Shown one piece after another: positions 11,611 through 25,200 of a stretch of 64,000 bases of DNA. The stretch is from contig NC_026657.2 in assembly GCF_000004075.3 (NCBI RefSeq), forward strand, positions 11,098,001-11,162,000, read 5' to 3'. Every line of letters begins with the position of its first letter. Position 1 is the stretch's first letter. A program made the translations under genes and the position numbers. This stretch comes from Cucumis sativus (taxonomy: Eukaryota; Streptophyta; Magnoliopsida; Cucurbitales; Cucurbitaceae). The notes under the pieces are model-generated. The model had not been told where the DNA came from and made no database searches. It worked only from the letters and a program-made list of their open reading frames with translations.

Positions 11611-14600
11611 ATGTCTACGGCCAGTTCCAGTTCTGTAAGGAAAGCTGGTGAAGCTGTTCCCGACCAGTTTCCAGCCGGCCTTCGTGTTTTGGTTGTGGAT
11701 GATGATCCAACTTGTCTTATGATCTTGGAGAAGATGCTTCGTATTTGCCGCTATGATGGTAAACTTTTCAATTCCAAGTTATGTATTTCTTGTTTCTTGG
11801 TCATGGAATCTCTCAAATCTGTGTTATTCACTTTGTTTTTGAAGTACCCAAATGCAAAATTGATAGTTTATTGGAGTCTCTGAGTGAAATTACTGTCATT
11901 TCTTTTATCATTTGTTCTGCTTTTTTTTTTTTTTTTTCTTGAGTTTCAATTTTGGATGTGAGAGTTTATTGTGTACATGAGATTTGGACACAGGGTTTGG
12001 TTTAGTTTTCAACCACCCCCCTCCCCCCACTCTCTCTCTCTCTCAAGATTTTATTGATTTAAGATCGTGAGTTTCTTTGAAGTTTATGAGTTTACTCTAA
12101 TTTTGACTCGTTTGCATATGCTATCTCTCTTTTGAGTTGCCCATATTTGAATTAGGAAATGCGTCTATCGTTTGGTTAGCCGTCTTTATCCAGAAGTTGT
12201 GTTGTCATGTAAATGGTAAACCATTAATGGACAAGCTGTATTGTTTTTGGGTGTTTCAGTAACAAATTGTAGTCGAGCAGAGGACGCGCTCTCTCTACTC
12301 AGGCAGAACAAAAATGGGTTCGATATTGTTTTGAGTGATGTCCACATGCCAGACATGGATGGATTCAAACTTCTGGAATACATTGGATTGGAAATGGACC
12401 TGCCTGTAATTAGTAAGGAATACATTTTGTTGAATTTCGAGTTCATAATACTGAATGATGTAGCTTGATGAACTGGTTTCTAATGATGGGACTTTGTGTA
12501 GTGATGTCGGTGGATGATGGGAAAAACGTTGTCATGAAGGGAGTGACTCATGGTGCTTGTGACTATTTAATAAAACCTGTTCGAATGGAAGCGCTGAAGA
12601 ACATATGGCAGCATGTTGTTCGCAAGCGGAAGAATGAATGGAAGGACTTGGAGCAAACTTGTGTTGACGATGTAGATCGGCAGCAAAAAACAAATGAAGA
12701 TGCAGATTATTCATCATCTGCTAATGAAGGTAGTTGGAGGAACTCAAAGAGGAGAAAGGATGATGTAGAAGATCCGGAGGAGAGGGATGATTCATCAACC
12801 CTAAAGAAACCGAGGGTCGTTTGGTCTGTTGAGCTCCATCAACAGTTTGTGGCTGCTGTTAATCAACTAGGAATTGATAGTATGGATCCTTCTCTCATCT
12901 TCTCTTGCACTCTACTGTTTCATTTATGTTTGAATGTATGTCTGTAGAGAAAATTGTAAACGATTTCTAGGGAGTTAGGGAATATTTCAAACTTGAAACT
13001 ATTTTGCTCTATCAACCCTCGCTTTGTCTTCTGGGTTGAAATACTGATAAAAAATCATGGCATCATTGACTCCATTGATGAAATTCGATATTTGGCTTTA
13101 TGAACTTTTAATTGAGTTTTAGCATATGATTTTAGGTTTTTTGAGTTTAAGCATACATTTTTATAATTTCTTTTAAATTTGTGGTAAGCCGTTTCTTACC
13201 TTTGTAAAATACAATCTATAATTACAGAGGCTGTTCCCAAGAAGATTCTGGAGTTGATGAATGTCCCTGGACTCACTAGAGAAAATGTTGCCAGCCACCT
13301 TCAGGTAAGGATCAACCTAGAATTGTGTTCATTTTCAAGACTGCTTGTCTATCCTATTTCTGTAGCTTCTCTCCACACGACACTTTCTCATGAGATTCTT
13401 AGTAACACTGCACCTTTAATGTATAGAAATACCGCTTGTATCTGAGAAGGCTAAGTGGAATCACACAACACCAGAGTAATTTAAACAACACATTCATGAG
13501 TGCCCAAGATGCATTTGGCCCGCCACTGAACGGCCTTGATCTACAAACTCTTGCTGCTGCTGGTCAACTCCAGCCACAAAGCCTTGCTACACTTCAAGCA
13601 GCTGGATTTGGTAGGTCTACAGCAAAATCTGGGATGCCTATGCCTCTTGTGGATCAAAGGAACCACATTTTTAGCTTTGAAAATCCAAAGTTGAGATTCG
13701 GTGATGGGCAGCAGCCACATTTGAATGGTAGTAAACCAATGAATCTACTTCATGGAATTCCGACAACTATGGAGCCAAAACAACTTGCTAATCTCCAGCA
13801 TTCGGCACAATCTCATGGGAACATGACAATGCAAGTTAGCATCCAAGGAGGCCAATCTAGCTCTCAACTAATGCAGACACCTCAACCACAAGCTCGAGCG
13901 CAGATCCTTAACGAAAGTACCACAACTAGTGTAACAAGGCTTCCACAAACAATGCAGCCCTCAATTTTGCCTAATGGGACTACTAGTGCAGTTTTAGCAA
14001 GGACTGAATTTGGCAATAACAACAGAGGTGGAGGATACAATCTAGTTTCACCAGCTTCAACAATGTTAAATTTCCCTTTGAACCAAACTGCAGAATTGCC
14101 TGGTAACAGTTTTCCTCTTCAAAGTACCCCAGGAATGTCAAGCATCGTACCAAAGGGAAGATTTCCAGACGATGTTAACTCGGACATTAAAGGATCTGAA
14201 GGTTTTGGGCCAAGCTACGACATGTTTAGGGATCTTCATCCCCAGAAACCCCATGATTGGGACTTGCAGCATGTAGGCGTGACCTTTGATACATCTCAAG
14301 GTAGTCTCGACATTCCACCCTCTGCTTTTTCTCACCAAGGGTATGCCTCTAGCCAACAAAATGGACAAAACAGGAACACGTCTACAGCAGGCAAGGCCAT
14401 GTTCTTGTTGGAAGAAGGAAGTGACAATGGGAATGCACAAAGTATGGGGCAACAACTCAACCCTATTTTCGTTGATGGTTCAGTGAGAGTTAAATCTGAA
14501 AGAGCTTCTGATATTAGCAGTCAAACAGACCTTTTCTCTGAACCCTTTGGTCAGGAGGACCTAATGAGTTCACTTTTTAAGCAGGTTAGATTGCAGTACC

Positions 14601-14772
14601 TTCTTTGTATTTCCTTCACCCCTACCCCGGATTCCACGGTGATGAAATTCGGTAAGCTTAATGTAGTTGTTACTAATATTATGGTAAATATTTTATTTGA
14701 CAGCAACAAGGAAGCATAGCAACAGCTGAAAGCGAATTGGAATGGTTGTTTCATCATAATACTCCTGTTTAG
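11611..14772 (+). CDS. Type-B two-component response regulator (ARR1/ARR2-like)
   Basis: Cytokinin-responsive transcription factor: histidine phosphotransfer proteins phosphorylate its receiver, and it then activates target genes in the nucleus. Coding exons by GT-AG junctions: 11611-11758, 12260-12412, 12502-12879, 13228-13304, 13427-14584, 14704-14772 (1983 nt, 660 aa, frame kept throughout). The receiver spans about residues 24-140, with the acidic pocket DDD at 30-32, phospho-acceptor Asp76 in [10 protein letters not shown] and conserved Lys125 in IKPVR. A basic linker leads to a GARP/Myb-like DNA-binding domain at about 202-262 ([15 protein letters not shown] to [11 protein letters not shown]). 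The C-terminal half is Q/N/S-rich, as in transactivation regions, and ends in an acidic segment that includes [11 protein letters not shown]. Length matches ARR2 as I recall it (about 660 aa). The ATG at 11611 is the first in this frame. The leader carries two short uORFs. The gene converges on the COBRA-like gene. Confidence 0.95.
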
Positions 14773-16818
14773 AATATTGCTTTAGCTTGGCAGTCAGAGT
14801 ATGCCCATTGCTTAAATTTGGTAAGAGAAGCATGTGGTTTAGATGAGGATGGACCTTTCAATTCAGCAGACAGACCATTTAGACAGATCACTCTAGCTGT
14901 AATATTCTGAAGCACATTTAGCACTAAAGCATACTATGCAAATTGCATATGTGCAAGATTCTTTCGACTGATTCCACAGAGAGACTAACTCAAGTCTATT
15001 TGTGGAACTGGCCATTACTGCGGTGCTCTTGACGCATGGAATCGAGATTTTTGACGCAATTGCAGGTTTTAGGAACCCTCCCCTTTATGACTCCAATAAC
15101 CTACTGAAATAATACTCTTTCTATGTTCAAAGCAATTGCAGCTCACTTTCATGTACATATTCTGTTAGATGGTACAAGAAACAATCCTAGAAATACTCGG
15201 TTATCCCGTTTGTATTCCTAAAATTTTGAGATTGTCGTTAATACGTCGTTGCCGTTTATATTTTTGTCTTTTTAGTTTCAGCCATTTCTCTAGATATATA
15301 GGCTCTATTTTCAGATCAAGATGGTGATTCTCATGTTGAAGAACTTTCTGCATAATGTGAAAGCATATGATGGATAGGTTATTTTATCCTATGGATTCTG
15401 TATAAGAGTATTTAAGTTCAAGCTGGTAAATAGTATATGATATGTAATGTAAGGCATCTTTGTTTGGATGTTTTGTTGATGGACAAGAAAATGAAGTTGT
15501 CATTTTTTTTTTTAATATTCATTTGAACTGAAACTGATTCAAGTCTTAAAATTTGATATACTCATCATCTTTTTTAATATTCACAAACTAATAAAAAATT
15601 TGAAAGTTCACACAAATTCAGCTTTATGTTCAATTAATTAATTGTAAAAGTTGGTCAATATGACCAAAAAAAAAAAAAAAAATTGAACACAAAATTAAAA
15701 TTTTTAAAAAAAATTGAAGTAAAAAAAAAAATCAAAATTTAGAGTCATTAAATACTTTTTAAAGTTCAATGATCCTAAAAATTAGGGATTAAATTAAGTT
15801 CAACCAAATCTTTTCTTCCCCACATATTGTCAAAAAGGAAGAGAGAAAAACTTCAATTTCCACTTTTGTTCCTTCGTATTCTTATATCGTATTTAATCTT
15901 TGTACACCAATTTTCAAAACTGATACCAAGTCCATAGATGTGGCTGAAAATATATGTGATCCTATACATTTCCTCCTTAGTAACTATTTATTTCATTAAA
16001 ATTAATTATATAAACACTTTCTTCCCCTTTTAAATATTTTGTTTTGCTATCTATTCTTTTGCAATTATTGGAAAAAGCAAAAAAAAAAATTGAAAACTAA
16101 AATAAAAATTAATGAAAAATACTTATCATACTAAAATTGTCCAATAAATTAATTTACTATAGGGCAAATTCTTCTTTCTCTTTGAATTTTATTTGATGTG
16201 AATGATGAAAGAGAGGAGAAAAAATTGGTATATCTTGAGATGCACCAAAATACTATCCTTTTGGATAAGAATTCGACTATCTTACTTGAGAAAGATAAAA
16301 AAAACGAGATAAAATATTCTTAATTTCAAAAATGAAAAACAAATTATTATGGAAGGGACCTGAGATTTGATTAAAAGTGAGTTCTGTGCATAAATACAGA
16401 ACTTTTCTGTGCCAAAGGAACAAGTATTGATGATAAACACAAGAAGAAAAGAAGTAGGTGTACCATTTATAATAACAAAGATTACAAAACTTCAAAACAG
16501 TGTTTTTAACTACTAAAAGTCATTTTAGAACCAATCACATACACACCCCTTTCTCCATCATATTGTAGCAGATCAAAGAATACAAGCCATGAGAGCTGGC
16601 TGAGCAATGATGCATTTTAAACCACAGATTTCTTGATTTACTTTCATTTTCAATTTCATGTAGCTTCTTCTTGTGTAGGGTGATAGCAATAAAATCTACC
16701 ATCTCAGTCAAGGCTCTGAAAATATATATCATCATCTTCAATCCCTCAAAAGAATAAAAAAATGAACAGCAGCTACAACACAATCTCCTCATCCTTCCTT
16801 TCTCATTCCCCTTCCTGA
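14773..16818. other. Intergenic region between two convergent genes
   Basis: This should contain the ARR 3' UTR (probably up to about 15.45 kb, by sequence texture) and the COBRA-like 3' UTR (from 16818 down to about 16.5 kb). Between them is an AT-rich stretch with poly-A runs near 15668 and 15721. No coding region seen. Confidence 0.5.
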
Positions 16819-19221
16819 CTATTGTTGAATGAACATGAACACAAGTACTAGCATTAGGATGCTTGGAATGAACGAAGCTAAGTTCTTTCGGCTGTTGTTG
16901 GCTGGGAACATTTTCGGAACCAAGCACTCCTCCCCATTGAAGAACACTTTTGTGGGGAACCCATCTCCTGCGGCCATGTTAAGGCCTTGTATGTTCTTCT
17001 TTGTAAATGAGATCACAGATTGCTGTTTTCCAGGTACTCGTGGATCCTTCACTGGGTTCGGCCCGTCTGTTTCTCCCACAAGATAGTTAAGTCCAGGATG
17101 ACCCTGCATAAAGATGGTATTGTTCAAACCATCCAATTCCAAGGTGGTTGCATTGAATGAGTACATTGCCTGGAAACCAGGTGCTGCTTTGTTCATCTGA
17201 ACTGCAGCAAACCAATCTGCAAAATTCACTTCGCCCCAGTTGAAGAGAGTGATCCTTGCACTCCATCCATCTCTATAATCAGTATACAGATGCCAATTGA
17301 TGCTGACACCGCAGTTATCCGCACAAGGCATCGGGTTAGGAGATGGGTAATGTTTAAGACCAGCCCAAGCAACAGCCATGGCAGTCCTATTCTCAAAAGG
17401 AACAAGAAGGGCTTCAGGTGGGAGGAGCATTGCAGGGGAGGTTGCATTACATGTACGAGCTGAGTTTTGTGAGCATCCACATGCGCACGTTCTGCACGGG
17501 ATGACGGAATCATTGTAGTAAGATGAAAACGAAACACAGCACTTTGGTGTGTCATCCTTGGCATGTGTTATATTGCAAACAACCTGCCAACTGGCTACTG
17601 CAGTCGAATTCAGTGGTAGACCGCTCGAATCAGGGAATTCACTAGGACTTACTCTCACTGGCTGGCCACATTTATATGTGGGGTTAAGAATGCCACTGAT
17701 CTGCCAATTCTGAGGTGGTGTAATCTGGGATCTGTTAAGATCCGGTGGCATTTTAAACACTTGCATCTGAAATGCAGAAATTGACTTGCTCGCGTCCATA
17801 TGAGATGGCAAAATTGTCCCGTTTCGACAGCAGAAAGGGATCAACCCAAGAGTGGTATCGTTGGCCTTGGTTGGAGGTAAATCAACGATAGTTGGCCTTC
17901 TTTCACAACTTAATACATTGGAAAAGTCTAAATCCCGATAATAAGTGCCTTGTCTACCAAAAATGCAGTCGGTAGAATCAACAACCGAAGGATAAGCCCC
18001 TTTCATTGAAAAGATAAACTCATCCCTCATCCAATCCCAGTTCAATTTCCAATAGTCAAGACGTCCAAGAGGATTATGGTTAGAAATTGTAACTTGCGCC
18101 CAGTAGCTTGAATCATATGTCCTTGTTACATCATACATGATCGTTAGATCACCCTTTTGACGAGGCAAGAACTCTTGAGTTGTGATATTTGTTTTCACGC
18201 GTTTATCGGGTATGCAACAGACGTGCATCTCACTCTTTCCTGAAATTTTGAGAAATGAAATTCAAGCTCAAACTCAAACCCAGTTCAAGAAATTTCAGGC
18301 AGAATCAAAATCGAAACAAAGCTTCCAAAAAACCCGCAAGAAAAGAAGCCCCACCAACAGCTAATCGAACTCCCAATCACAAACAAACTCAATGTAAAGC
18401 TAAGCAAGACCCAGATTGCAAAAATTACAACTAATCAGAAACTACAGAAAATTTCAATGGATCACCAGAATCGAGCCTTGTAGAAACAAAATTACAAACG
18501 CGTTAAGAGCAGAAAGAAACCCAGATTTGTAAATCTTCCAATAACTAAGAAACTGATCAGAAACTGCAGAAGATTTAGGATAATCGCTAGAAGCCAGTAA
18601 AAACCCAGATTGTAAGATTATTCAACTCCTTAAGAAACGGCTAAAAATTAGGGATAAATCACCAGAAGCTAAAGAGATAGAGAGGGTACCTTGTAGAGTT
18701 GGCTTGGGGCAGAGATATCCATCATTGGCAAGGGAAATATTGGAAGGCATCGGACTACTCGGAGGGGCAACCCCAAATTGGGTCCCAAGTAACTTGACTT
18801 GGACTTGCATCTGAGTGATATCCCCAGCAGTTTGAATGGCCGTCTTCAAGTCGGTCATCGGAAAACCAGCGAAGACAGTCCCATTCCCAACATTACCAGG
18901 GAAGGAATTACCATCGGCAAGGACAGCACCGGAGGCGGAGACCAAGAACTCATCGTGTTGAAAGCCCACAAAAACCTTCCAAGACTTGAGCTCCGTAAGG
19001 CCGTTGTTGAGAACGGTTAGAGTAGACTCAAATCGGTAGGGCTGACGAGCGAGATCGGTGCTATTTGGGGGAAGCTTGGTACCTTGATCGAAAGAGTAAG
19101 ACAAGAAGATATGATTGCAGGAAGCGGCGGCGGGAGGTGGAGCTTGGTCAGTTGGCTGAGAAATGGAAAAGGGTATGGATGATGTAAAGAAGAGGAAGAA
19201 GATGAGATGGGGGAAAGCCAT
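16819..19221 (-). CDS. COBRA-like protein, COBL7 subgroup
   Basis: Plant extracellular GPI-anchored protein of the COBRA family, which is implicated in cellulose deposition and oriented cell expansion. Two exons: 18690-19221 and 16819-18239, joined across a 450-nt GT-AG intron (1953 nt, 650 aa). Residues 1-21 are a signal peptide ([15 protein letters not shown]..). The extra N-terminal region of about 170 residues before the COBRA domain marks the long COBL7-11 subgroup. The family CCVS motif is at about 411-414, followed by the Cys-rich segment CRTCACGC at 426-433. Many N-x-S/T sites are present. The C-terminus has a small-residue site near NNS (about 625-627), then a hydrophobic tail ([14 protein letters not shown]) and QQ, typical of a GPI signal. 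The leader up to about 19.41 kb has no upstream ATG. The intron sits where MHVCC begins, so exon 2 read alone would look like a shorter protein. Confidence 0.95.
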
Positions 19222-22200
19222 AATTTTTGGGGAAATTGGGAGTATGTGGGTTTTGAAATTTGAAAAGAAATATAGAGAGAAAACGCGTAGATTTGAGAGA
19301 GAAAGTGAGAAACAGCGAGAGAAATGGTGGAAAAGAATGAAAATTCAAAGCACGTCGTTGATGTATATGAGAATTGAAAAATGAAGATTTTGGGGGAAGA
19401 AAGAAGCAATACTTTGTGTATTATTTAAAAGAAGAATGGCCGTCTATGAGTTTGAGATGTTCAAAAGGACTTTGGCCAAAACCAAAAGGCATGAACTGGT
19501 GGGGAGACTATCCGTTGATTCATTTTGATTTTCTTTCTTTTGTTAATTTACATTTGGGGAATATGACGTAAGGAAAATTATTTATTACATACAAAGTGAA
19601 GTGGAACGTTGTTCAAAATGAAGGAAGCCACGCACGCACCTTTAATTTGAATCATTTTAGAGCCCATTTTCTAACAAACTTCTTCACACCCATATACAAA
19701 TTCACACTCATAATTTTATAGTTCTTCCACACAACCCGCCTATATAAACTTTTTAAGCTCCTCTCAAGTATTTTACTCAAACTCGACTCTTTCCACGCTT
19801 TAGAATTGAATCGCACAGCGTAGATGAAATAAGAGCTTCAAGAGAACAACAATGAAAACTTAGTAAGTTACGGAGGATTAAAAATAATGAAAGTCGGTAT
19901 TGTAATTTTACAAAGTATTTTTAAAAAGAAAAAGATGATCAAATATTTTAGACATTTAAATCTTACACATATTCAACTCCTAGAATTGAGTCTTTGAATA
20001 TGCTTGTACAAGTTTTTTTACAATTGATTTATGCTCATTTCAATTTAAATCCAAAGACAAGGTAGATGAAATGTGTACCACCTAACCAAATCATTGTTAT
20101 TGTTACCTATTTTAATAAAGTTGTATTTTGGTATTGTCTTCCCCTAAATTTGATGAGTTCAATCTTTTGAAAAACAAAAAGTCAAAATTTTAGGTAAAGA
20201 TGCAACTAAGTCCATAAATTACATCATAGTTTTTTTTTTTTTTTTTAATCTATTATTTGATTTGGTCTCCACATGTCCCTAAGTAAATTTTGTTAATAAT
20301 CCCAAGTGATTGGAAGTAGAAAGGGTTTTAGTGTATATAAATAATGAAAATAACATTTTACATATTTCAAAAAACCAAACTATATGTATGCTACAGATTT
20401 AAAATGGGTTCTACTATTTGCTTCTAACATAAAATTATATTGAATGTAACCTTAAGTATAATTGTTCAAGTTAGTAGTTCAATTTTGTTTGCATCATAGA
20501 GCATAGAGCATAGAACATGACTTGTTTAATTCGAGTTATAATAGATCTAATTTTTTGTTTATATTTTCATATTTAAAATTTTAAAATACACAAAATTGAA
20601 TAAAAACAGTGTTGGGGGAAATGAAAGAAAAGCCCAAAATGGCAATTGTAGCCCAATGAGGAAATGAACATCGGGGCCACACTTTGGGTACATTTGCTAT
20701 CTTTTGTGGAACTATGGCTTAAAGTAAGAATACTAACTCACAATAATTTAACCCAAGAAAAGAAAACATTGTAATGTATTGTATGATTATGAAATAAAAT
20801 AAAAACCACAAAACTCAATTTTGGGTTTAATAAATTTTGGAAATATATTCACGCATTTTGTTATTTTGTTTTCTTTCGTAAAAGTTATTATTATCTAATC
20901 AATTATAGTAAGAAAAAAAATTAAATTTAAAAGACTAAATTTAAGATTTATCGAAAGTAAACTAACTAAAATTAAAACTGAACAAATTTTAAAGTTTTTG
21001 AAACACAATAATATTTTGAGATAAATATTGTTGAAAGTTACATGAACCAAATTCAAAAGAAAATAATAATGAAATAAAACAAACAAGATAATTCCATGAG
21101 ATTTTAAAAATAAATCTTTTTATTAAAAAATAATTTCCTATTTAAATGAATATAGTTAATTGAATGGAGTTATGTTAGTTATTAAAACTATAAATTCACT
21201 TTGATAAATTAAGAATTTGGTTGTAATTTACATGTATTCCTTTTCTCAAAATTTATTATATTCTACTAGAAAATGTTTTAAATTAGGTTTATAGTTTTAC
21301 AAAAAAAAAAAATTACCCAAATTTCAACAACAAATGTAAGTTTTTAAAAATCTATTTATTAGACTTTTCAAGTTTTTACTTGTTTTCGAAAATATACATG
21401 TAATTAGTAGATAACAAGACAAATAAATGAATAGATTAAATGTGTTTATACATTTAATTTTTTAAAAAATCCAAATTATAAATTCTCTTATTTTTGTTAT
21501 TTTTGAAATTTAGCTACAAATTGAACCAAAAGTATTTGATAAAAATTAAAAACCAAAAGAATCACTCAACAAGATTTAATCATCATAAAACTAATATTTA
21601 TAAGTTTTAATTGTTTGAAAGTGTTTTATTTAACCATGAATGTTATTATGAATGTTATTATGCAATTGAAGCATTAACTATAGAAATTGTGATGATAAAA
21701 CAAATTGGTTTGTCCCATCAAACTCCTTTTTAAAAGCATACAAAATTACAGATCAAGTTGGTGACTTGGGACCTAACTTGTCTTTTTTGTGCCCTAATTT
21801 CTTAATCATATTATTCCTTTAACATCCAACTAAACCTTTTCTTCTCTTCCACAAATTATAATCACAAAAACCAACAAAAGTAAACATAAATAATAACTAA
21901 ATTCTCTTTGTTAATGATTCTCTTTTTCTTATTTTGAAAACAACCAAGTTTTTTCTACTCTCAAATAACAAAGGGTTGAGAACTAGTTTTTAGGGCAGTG
22001 AACCTTTTTGTAGAGTTAGATGGGAACAGGCAAGCTTTTACCATAAATAATTACTTTTATTAAAAAAAAAGAACAAAATAACAAAAGTTAGAAAATGATT
22101 AATACAACACCATATTACCAATCAGGACTATTGATTTATTGTCGTTCATGATAGATAGATTTTAAGTCATTTTGTTATATTTGAGTACCAACAAAAAAGA

Positions 22201-25200
22201 TGTTCTTTATTGGTGTAGAATCTTAGTTAGTCTAGATTTTATGTACAACTTATATAGCCTTTTCTCTTGCTTTTCTTTTCAAAAGTTGTTGGATTATTAT
22301 TTTTTCTTTGGTTGCAATGTTGTACTAGTCTTGCAAGAGTGAAGTGGATGGTGATAAAAGAAGAAAAGGGAAGGAAAAAGGAAAATGGGCAGTATTGCCA
22401 ACATAGAGAGGTACACTAATTGTAGGAGAAGAAAGTTATAGACACGTCTTAGACTATGCCATTGTGTTTGTGGTTCTTCTTTTGGGTCTAAAGTGTTCTT
22501 AAAATTCCCCCAATAATTCAATTATTATAAGACTTGTGTGTGCCTTTTTCTTTCCATTTTTCTTTCTTCCCATTACCAAAATGATATCAATCCAAACAAA
22601 AACAAAAATGGACGTTAATAACAAAATCTTAACCAATATACATAAATTACTTTATATCACAGTATTTCTCAAAAATATTTACAAATATAGCAAAATATCA
22701 AATTTATGTGATATATTATTATCTAGATAATACACTATTTTTTTTTCTGTTGTGGTCCATCGCACATAGACAATAACACTTTGTTATATTTTAAAAGTAT
22801 TTTGTCGAGACATTTTTAAATATAGCAAAAAAAAAAGATTGAAATTATTTACAAATATTGCAAAATCTACCTAATACATCCTAAATAACTAAAAAAAATA
22901 AAAAGCAAAAGAAATGATTTTTATTATTTTACTTTAATTCAAATAAATATATGTTACAATAATTGACATATTTTTTTTTTAGTTTTGGAAATAAGTTGAA
23001 GTCTGTAGCACTAAAAAAATGTCAAGAAAATAGAGTTAAAAAGAAAAGTTTGTAGGTATGTGACTTTTGAGATTTGAACTTTTTATAAAAATGAATTTTT
23101 TTCAGTTCATATAAAAGTGAGTTTGAAATATAGATAGGAAAAAAAGAAGTGGTTTGAAGGAAAAGCAGTTTTTATAAGCATTTTTAGCATTTAAATAGAA
23201 TTCATCACAAAGGTAAGTCTATAAATTAGAGATGGTGTGTGTGGAAGCAACTCTTCTCTACATTTAAATACTCTAATTTATGAAACATAGCGAAGGACGT
23301 TAATAATTACTATTTCACTTTATATTTATATATAATGAAAAAGAAAATTGAAAGAAGGGGTTGGAACCCACGTGGAAGTTGCGTGTTCCTTACGCGGCCT
23401 AATAGAGTGAAGAACAATAATACCAAATAATGAATGTCTAATATATATTTGGACATTTTTCTTAGAAGGACATTTATAATGTGTAAAAACTCATCCACCA
23501 AATAATTTTGACAATCAAAATGAGTGATACCAATGATTTAATTCTTTTGTATAGTTTTCAAATAATATGTTTTAATTATGATTAGATGAATATTCTGAAA
23601 TTTAGTGATAATAACAATATTTTAAGTAAGTTTTATTGGTTTTTTGAGGTTCAAGTGGAAGTTCTCTTTCCTATATAAGAAAATGGTTTTGGTATCATGA
23701 TAAATTATAGTAATTAATAGTTTTAAAAAACTCCAAATTCAGAGTTAGTTAAAAGCATGTGTTTAATTCAGTTAAATTATGTTTAAATTAGTCTAATCAA
23801 AGGTTTAAATAAAAAATGTAAAATAACTTAATGTAGGTTAACACATATTCCTTTTATAATTCAACTGATAAATGATACATGAATTAAAATATATACAAAT
23901 TCCAAATTGAATGGATTTGAAATACTTTTTAAGTGTTTGATTTTTTTTTATATATATAAAAAAGTCATTTTGTTATAAAAAGAAAATAAAGAAGAAGAAA
24001 AATAGAGTATCCTCAAAATAGCTTTTGAGGTATATTTTAAGCAATTTTCATAAAAAATATTAAATAACTTTTTTTATAAACATTATTTTAAATTTTATTG
24101 TTTGTTTATGGTTGAAAATATAAAGATTTTAAAATTCAAAATGATTCAAATTCTGTTTTTATTTAAATTTTCCAGATCAAATGGTCGAATTTTGCAAAGT
24201 TTGATAAAATCTATTGATAATTGATCTCATCATATTTTAATTTTCAATTAACACATTCATATATTAACTTTATGTTTTTTTTTTCAATTAGCATCAAACC
24301 AATAAAATTCAAATACTTCATTTCATAACTTTCTCGCTCTAAATAAAATAAATATTTTAAAATCATCAATCCAAACAAATATTATTTTCAATTTTTAAAA
24401 TTCAGAATTTGTAAACTATAATTTTTATTAATCTTTTGGACATGTGGGACGTTGCCCTTGAACATACCACATGGACTTTTTTTTTAATTTTATTTAAGTT
24501 GATGGTGGAGTTGAATTTTAGCAAATAGGTCTAAATACCAATTTAGCATTTGAATGGTATATATATGCAAGTACTATTCAATAAATGAGATTTACAAATA
24601 TTATATACTTGTATCGGTTAACTACTCATTCTAAATTTTAACGGATTTAGACAATATTTCAATGATCAAGAAATCAAAGTTTAAAATTCAATTACAAATT
24701 TTGTCAACAAATTTGTTGAGTTTCATCTATGAGCTTTTAGAAAAATGTATAATATACATTTTCGTATTGATTTAGCGTTGAATAAAATGATGGCATATTA
24801 GAAATGAATGTGATGTTTGATAAAAATTATAATAGAAGTGTAATTTTTTAAAGTATTGATGTTATATAATAGATATAGACATTTAAGCTTCAAAAATTCA
24901 TTAGACAGCAAAGGGGAATCATAAAAGAGTAAATATGAAATTGAAGAAGAAAAAAATGTAGGAATTAGGTGATGCATTATGCACTTATATGGTAAGTGGT
25001 AACTATGACGAATGTGTCCCACCTCTACAAGAAAGCAAAAACAAAAAGGTAAGATCCAAATAGTTGCCCAAGATTACTTGAATCATCCATGCTTTTTTAA
25101 AGTAAATATAGGATCATATTCATTTTCATTTTAAACTTTTTTTTCTAAAAAAAAACATATACTTTTTTAGGAATGCTTTCACAGATACCAAAATTATATA

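Noticed and set aside
12186..12446. Minus-strand open frame inside the ARR exon 2 region
   Set aside because: Shadow of the receiver-domain coding sequence on the opposite strand.
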